Part shown: one piece after another, positions 5,696 to 8,621 of the stretch
How positions within the stretch are numbered: position 1 is the stretch's first letter
How the letters are laid out: every line of letters begins with the position of its first letter
Assembly (NCBI GenBank): GCA_950068635.1
Contig: CATMIM010000030.1
Location: 1-8,621 of the forward strand
Direction of reading: 5' to 3'
DNA: 8,621 nucleotides
Source of the DNA: an uncultured Candidatus Poseidoniales archaeon
GTDB taxonomy: Archaea > Thermoplasmatota > Poseidoniia > Poseidoniales > Thalassarchaeaceae
Notes under the pieces: generated by a model
Told to the model about the DNA's origin: nothing
Seen by the model: the letters and a program-made list of their open reading frames with translations, nothing else
Database searches by the model: none
Position numbers and translations under genes: made by a program

Positions 5696-7828
5696 TCAGA
5701 ATAAGGAGATGCCGAATGAGAGGGCGCCGCTGCCCGCCAGGATTACCCCAGCGACCAGATACCCTAGGATCGAACCTCCGTTCAAGAGCGGCAGGCCGGC
5801 CTGTGGCCGACCCATCGCCACGTAGGTCATCAGCACGAAGTAACCTACAAGGCCGCCAATGAGCGTTCCCACGCTGGTCGTCAGCGCGAGGCTCATGCCG
5901 AACCAACCTGCGCCTTCGGGTAGGAACGTCAGCGCTGAGATGACCAGCATCCCTGGGAAGATGACGTCCCCCAGTCCCATGAACAGAGCGTCACCGCTCT
6001 TGCTTTCAGCCTGTGGCAGCGGCTTCATCGGGACGGCGCCCGCTTCCATGCCCGGACCACCGTCATCGGCGGCGCTCATGACATCAGCCCCCTCCTCGAG
6101 GAACGAGTACCCCTTGCCCTGTGGAGCGACCAGCAGTATGGGAAGTTTCAGCCCGATCATCGTGTCGGCGAGGTCGAGCATGTGCTTCGAGCGGTAGACC
6201 GCATAGGCGTCGTAGACGGCGGCGGCGACCATGAAGAAGAGGATCAGCGTGGGCACGAAGGAGACCCCGAGGATGGTGATCACTCCAGCCCCGGTGAGGA
6301 TGCCGACGGTGTTCACTACATACCACTCAGGATAGAGGGTGAGCAGCACCATCAGCACGACAGAGAGCACGATGGCGACGATCCACGACCAGTTGAGGAA
6401 GCCGATGAGATACCCCGATTCGTCCACGAAGATGTACGCCGGTTCGGTCGCCGGCGTGTGCGCAACCCCGCTGTGCCAGCCCTCGCTCTCGGCGAAGATC
6501 ACCACTCCGTCCTCGTATCCGACCTCCGCCCACGCCTCGTTGAGGACTGTGTGCAGGCTCAGACCCACCACACCTTCGCCCGCGGGCGCGCCGACGGTCA
6601 ACTCCTCGACCATCCACGATCCAGAGAACATGCGCATCCGGTCGCCGTCCACGACCCACAGGTTCGGTTGGCCGTCACGCCAGTCGTCCGCCAGCATCAC
6701 GCCGCGAATCGGCCCGTCGAATGCTTCGCGCTCGTTGAACGCCATGTGCTCCTCGTTCTCCATCCCTGAGCCGTTCCAGGTGAACCCGTTCAACTTCCCT
6801 GAGTCGCTGCCGATGATGAGCAGCCGGTCGGTGTCCTCAGCATCGAACCAGTTGATGCCGGACCAAGGTGAGTGGCCGAAGGTGGCGGCGGTGAAGCGAA
6901 CATCTGTTTCGGGTGAGAACTCCCAGAGCACGGTTACGTCGACATCGCCGAATCCTTGGTCGTGCTGCTCGTCTTCAAGTTCTATCACGCCCGCCCAGCG
7001 CTCCGCCACGAGCAGCATGCTGTCGTCGGTGAGCGTGCGGCCGAGCAGAAACTCGCGGCCGTCGAAGTTGTCCGGCATCATCCAGACCATGTTGTGATTC
7101 GCTTGGTAACTTCGAGAGGGGTCGTCCATGTAGAGAATGTCCTGGCTGTAGATCATCCAGTCGAGTCCGGCGGAGGAGAAGCTGATCTCGCACGGGTCGG
7201 TGCCGTTGGCGATCAGGCTGCCATCATTCGCATCGAGCCGCATCCACTTCGACTCATCGCAGTAGGTGAACACGTCAGGACCGGGAACGATGCGACGGGT
7301 GTGGCTCTCGTTGCCCTCATTGGGTATCTCATGCTCCCACACCGGCGTCGCGCCCGCCCAGCCTACGGTACCCGTCTCTAGTCCGCCGACATCGGAGAAC
7401 ATCAGCAGATGCGTGCCGTTGTCAACGATGAACGAATTCGCCTCGTCGGAAACCCAGAGCATCTCGCCCGCACCCGGCTCGTCGCGGAAGGCGAACGGCT
7501 GCTCTTCAGCGTCCATCATGAACGAGGCGATGGGCACGAGCGCGAACGAGAGCGCGATCCACAGGATGAACAGCACTCCCCATTTGATGATCCAGTCGAG
7601 TTTCTTCTTCGCCAGCCAGAGGATGATGGCGGTGAACACCAGGATGGCGAGGAACTCGATGGCCAGCCAGCCCGCCTTGGTCGTGCCTGCGTCTCCGAAT
7701 GCCCGTGATTCGGGTCGGTCGTGGTAGGGCTGGATCCAGATGGAGATGAGGATGGTGACGGTGAACATCAGCGCCATGGTCAGCATCGACTGCCACTGTG
7801 AGGCGAGCGCTCGAATCACCAGTTCCAT
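5696..7828 (-). CDS. Presenilin/signal-peptide-peptidase family intramembrane aspartyl protease with large inserted ectodomain
   Basis: Predicted to cut proteins within the membrane using two aspartates; the substrate is unknown. The 710 residues contain three N-terminal TM helices (about 14-32, 53-73, 81-104), a soluble region at 105-470, then TM4-6 (480-499, 503-522, 525-541), a hydrophilic loop at 542-611 and TM7-9 (612-636, 642-672, 681-703). All three A22 signatures are present: the YD motif YDAYAVYRSKHM in TM6 (catalytic D540), GLGD at 618-621 in TM7 (catalytic D621), and the PAL-like motif AGLP at 677-680 before TM9. KKK between TM2 and TM3 argues that this loop is inside, so the insert faces outside. 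The insert shows repeated Trp/Gly strand patterns (LWVSDEANSF, LLIIGSDSGK, LWVVDGDRMR), suggesting a beta-propeller, and has the protein's only two Cys (C190, C213). Simple archaeal members are only about half this long, so the insert is the odd part. ATG 7828 is chosen for AAAGGAG upstream and for the hydrophobic N terminus; 7882 and 7912 are alternatives. Confidence 0.88.
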   Translation of the reverse strand: MELVIRALASQWQSMLTMALMFTVTILISIWIQPYHDRPESRAFGDAGTTKAGWLAIEFLAILVFTAIILWLAKKKLDWIIKWGVLFILWIALSFALVPIASFMMDAEEQPFAFRDEPGAGEMLWVSDEANSFIVDNGTHLLMFSDVGGLETGTVGWAGATPVWEHEIPNEGNESHTRRIVPGPDVFTYCDESKWMRLDANDGSLIANGTDPCEISFSSAGLDWMIYSQDILYMDDPSRSYQANHNMVWMMPDNFDGREFLLGRTLTDDSMLLVAERWAGVIELEDEQHDQGFGDVDVTVLWEFSPETDVRFTAATFGHSPWSGINWFDAEDTDRLLIIGSDSGKLNGFTWNGSGMENEEHMAFNEREAFDGPIRGVMLADDWRDGQPNLWVVDGDRMRMFSGSWMVEELTVGAPAGEGVVGLSLHTVLNEAWAEVGYEDGVVIFAESEGWHSGVAHTPATEPAYIFVDESGYLIGFLNWSWIVAIVLSVVLMVLLTLYPEWYVVNTVGILTGAGVITILGVSFVPTLILFFMVAAAVYDAYAVYRSKHMLDLADTMIGLKLPILLVAPQGKGYSFLEEGADVMSAADDGGPGMEAGAVPMKPLPQAESKSGDALFMGLGDVIFPGMLVISALTFLPEGAGWFGMSLALTTSVGTLIGGLVGYFVLMTYVAMGRPQAGLPLLNGGSILGYLVAGVILAGSGALSFGISLF

Positions 7829-7836
7829 GTGTGTGG

Positions 7837-7853
7837 GCGCTCCTTTGGAGCGC
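7837..7853 (-). promoter_or_regulatory. Hairpin holding the ribosome binding site of the protease gene
   Basis: On the minus strand GCGCTCC, an AAA loop and GGAGCGC form a perfect 7-bp, GC-rich stem ending 8 nt before ATG 7828. The Shine-Dalgarno AAAGGAG occupies the loop and the 3' arm, so the folded mRNA would hide it. This only operates if transcription starts upstream of position 7853. Confidence 0.45.
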
Positions 7854-7935
7854 GCAACCTCGGTACCAGCCTCGTTTGCCATCGGACGGGCGAGCCGCGA
7901 AGCCCATTTCATCCTGACCCACGTCGGCGTGAGCC

Positions 7936-7945
7936 GAGGAGGGGG
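7936..7945 (+). promoter_or_regulatory. Strong Shine-Dalgarno of folC
   Basis: GAGGAGGGGG lies 7 nt before ATG 7953 and fixes the start of the folC-type gene. The 124-nt gap between the divergent genes (7829-7952) is GC-rich and shows no convincing TATA box on either strand. Confidence 0.7.
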
Positions 7946-7952
7946 TTGAATC

Positions 7953-8621
7953 ATGGATGCGGAAGCCGTTTCCACCCGTGACTGGCTTGAGAACACCAAG
8001 GGGCTAGGGATGCGACTCGGGCTGGACATCACACGCGAGATGCTCGGCAGACTCGGGGATCCGCAGCTATCCTTCCCAGCCATCCATGTGGCGGGCAGCA
8101 ATGGAAAGGGGTCGACCTGCGCCATGCTCTCTCGCCTTCTGAGTGGGAATGGACTGCGCGTCGGACTGTTCACCTCCCCGCACCTCTGTCGTGTCGAGGA
8201 GCGGGTGCGCATCGATGGCCGACTGATCCCAGAGCGACGGTTCACCGACCACCTCTCGCACGTCAGACGAGCCGCCGACGAGTCATCGGCGCTGGAGCCG
8301 ACGTACTACGAGGTCACCTTCCTCGTTGCGATGCTGGAGTTCGCCGCGGAGAATGTGGAATGGGCGGTCGTCGAGACCGGATTGGGCGGAAGACTGGATG
8401 CCACGCGGTTGGTTCAGGCCGAGATCTGCATGCTGACCTCTCTCTCTCTCGAACATACCGACGTGCTCGGTGAGACGCTTGCCGAGATCGCCGCTGAGAA
8501 GGCGGCGATCGCACGGCCGGGAAAGCCGTTGATAGCGCGCTGGACGGACGACCCCAGCGCCAGGGAACGGATCATGTCGCATGTCGATGTGGGGATGGGA
8601 CGTTGGTTCGTTCCAGAGTTC
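7953..8621 (+). CDS. folC: Folylpolyglutamate synthase / dihydrofolate synthase (3' truncated)
   Basis: ATP-dependent Mur-ligase-family enzyme that adds glutamate to folates, or to dihydropteroate, in the cytoplasm. The first 223 residues are present of a usual 400-450; the frame runs off the window. Visible are the P-loop AGSNGKGS (47-54), FTSPHL (73-78) followed by VEERVRIDG, TYYE (117-120), the ETGLGGRLDAT segment (141-151) with metal-binding E141, TSLSLEHTDVLG with metal-ligand H168, and EKAAI with K183 at the place of the carbamylated lysine. Strong Shine-Dalgarno and family alignment support ATG 7953. It is divergent from the protease gene. Which of the two activities it has, or both, cannot be told without the C-terminal half. 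A CT dinucleotide run (8438-8450) encodes TSLSL. Confidence 0.93.
   Translation, partial: MDAEAVSTRDWLENTKGLGMRLGLDITREMLGRLGDPQLSFPAIHVAGSNGKGSTCAMLSRLLSGNGLRVGLFTSPHLCRVEERVRIDGRLIPERRFTDHLSHVRRAADESSALEPTYYEVTFLVAMLEFAAENVEWAVVETGLGGRLDATRLVQAEICMLTSLSLEHTDVLGETLAEIAAEKAAIARPGKPLIARWTDDPSARERIMSHVDVGMGRWFVPEF

Noticed and set aside
4945..5862. + strand open frame of 305 codons
   Set aside because: It lies antisense to serS and runs into the protease gene, both supported by clear motifs. High GC content makes such shadows common.
7829..8245. N-terminal extension of the protease by up to 139 residues
   Set aside because: The extension is Ser/Arg/Pro-rich, overlaps folC on the other strand beyond 7952, and has no family resemblance; ATG 7828 has a Shine-Dalgarno and starts a hydrophobic N terminus.
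8283..8582. Minus-strand open frame of 99 codons
   Set aside because: It is antisense to the conserved folC coding region and shows no recognisable features.

Overview
The window looks like GC-rich chromosome from a marine planktonic archaeon, most likely Marine Group II (Candidatus Poseidoniales) or a close relative. The clues are a secreted, membrane-anchored protein with a W-x-W propeller followed by Asp-rich thrombospondin-type-3-like repeats, a presenilin-type archaeal protease, a canonical seryl-tRNA synthetase with archaeal-style motif 3, and biotin-dependent carboxylase subunits. This lineage call is inference from protein style; no rRNA or marker search was possible.

Layout: (1) 2-793 (+) is the 3' part of a biotin carboxylase, followed in the same reading frame, after a single TGA and a Shine-Dalgarno sequence overlapping that stop, by a biotin-carrier protein (803-1321, +). 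(2) Convergent to these, 1357-4254 (-) encodes a large surface protein: signal peptide, propeller, one classical TSP3 stretch, seven Cys/Trp-containing Asp-rich modules, then a C-terminal transmembrane anchor. (3) 4366-5649 (-) is serS. (4) 5696-7828 (-), 46 nt upstream of serS and probably co-transcribed with it, encodes a 710-residue presenilin/signal-peptide-peptidase family (A22, GxGD) membrane aspartyl protease with a soluble domain of about 365 residues inserted between TM3 and TM4. (5) 7953-8621 (+), divergent from the protease, is the 5' part of a folC-type Mur-ligase-family gene.

The carboxylase pair would transfer CO2 from bicarbonate to biotin for an acyl-CoA carboxylase whose carboxyltransferase is not in the window. 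serS and folC are housekeeping genes. The most unusual item is the protease with a propeller-like ectodomain. The nearby surface protein has the type I topology (outside ectodomain, one C-terminal TM, short basic tail) that presenilins cleave elsewhere, so a protease-substrate relation can be proposed but is untested.

No tRNA, rRNA, CRISPR array or insertion sequence was seen, and no gene-free stretch exceeds 300 bases. Small inverted repeats lie in the gaps at 1305-1345, 4301-4319, 4344-4360 and 7837-7853.
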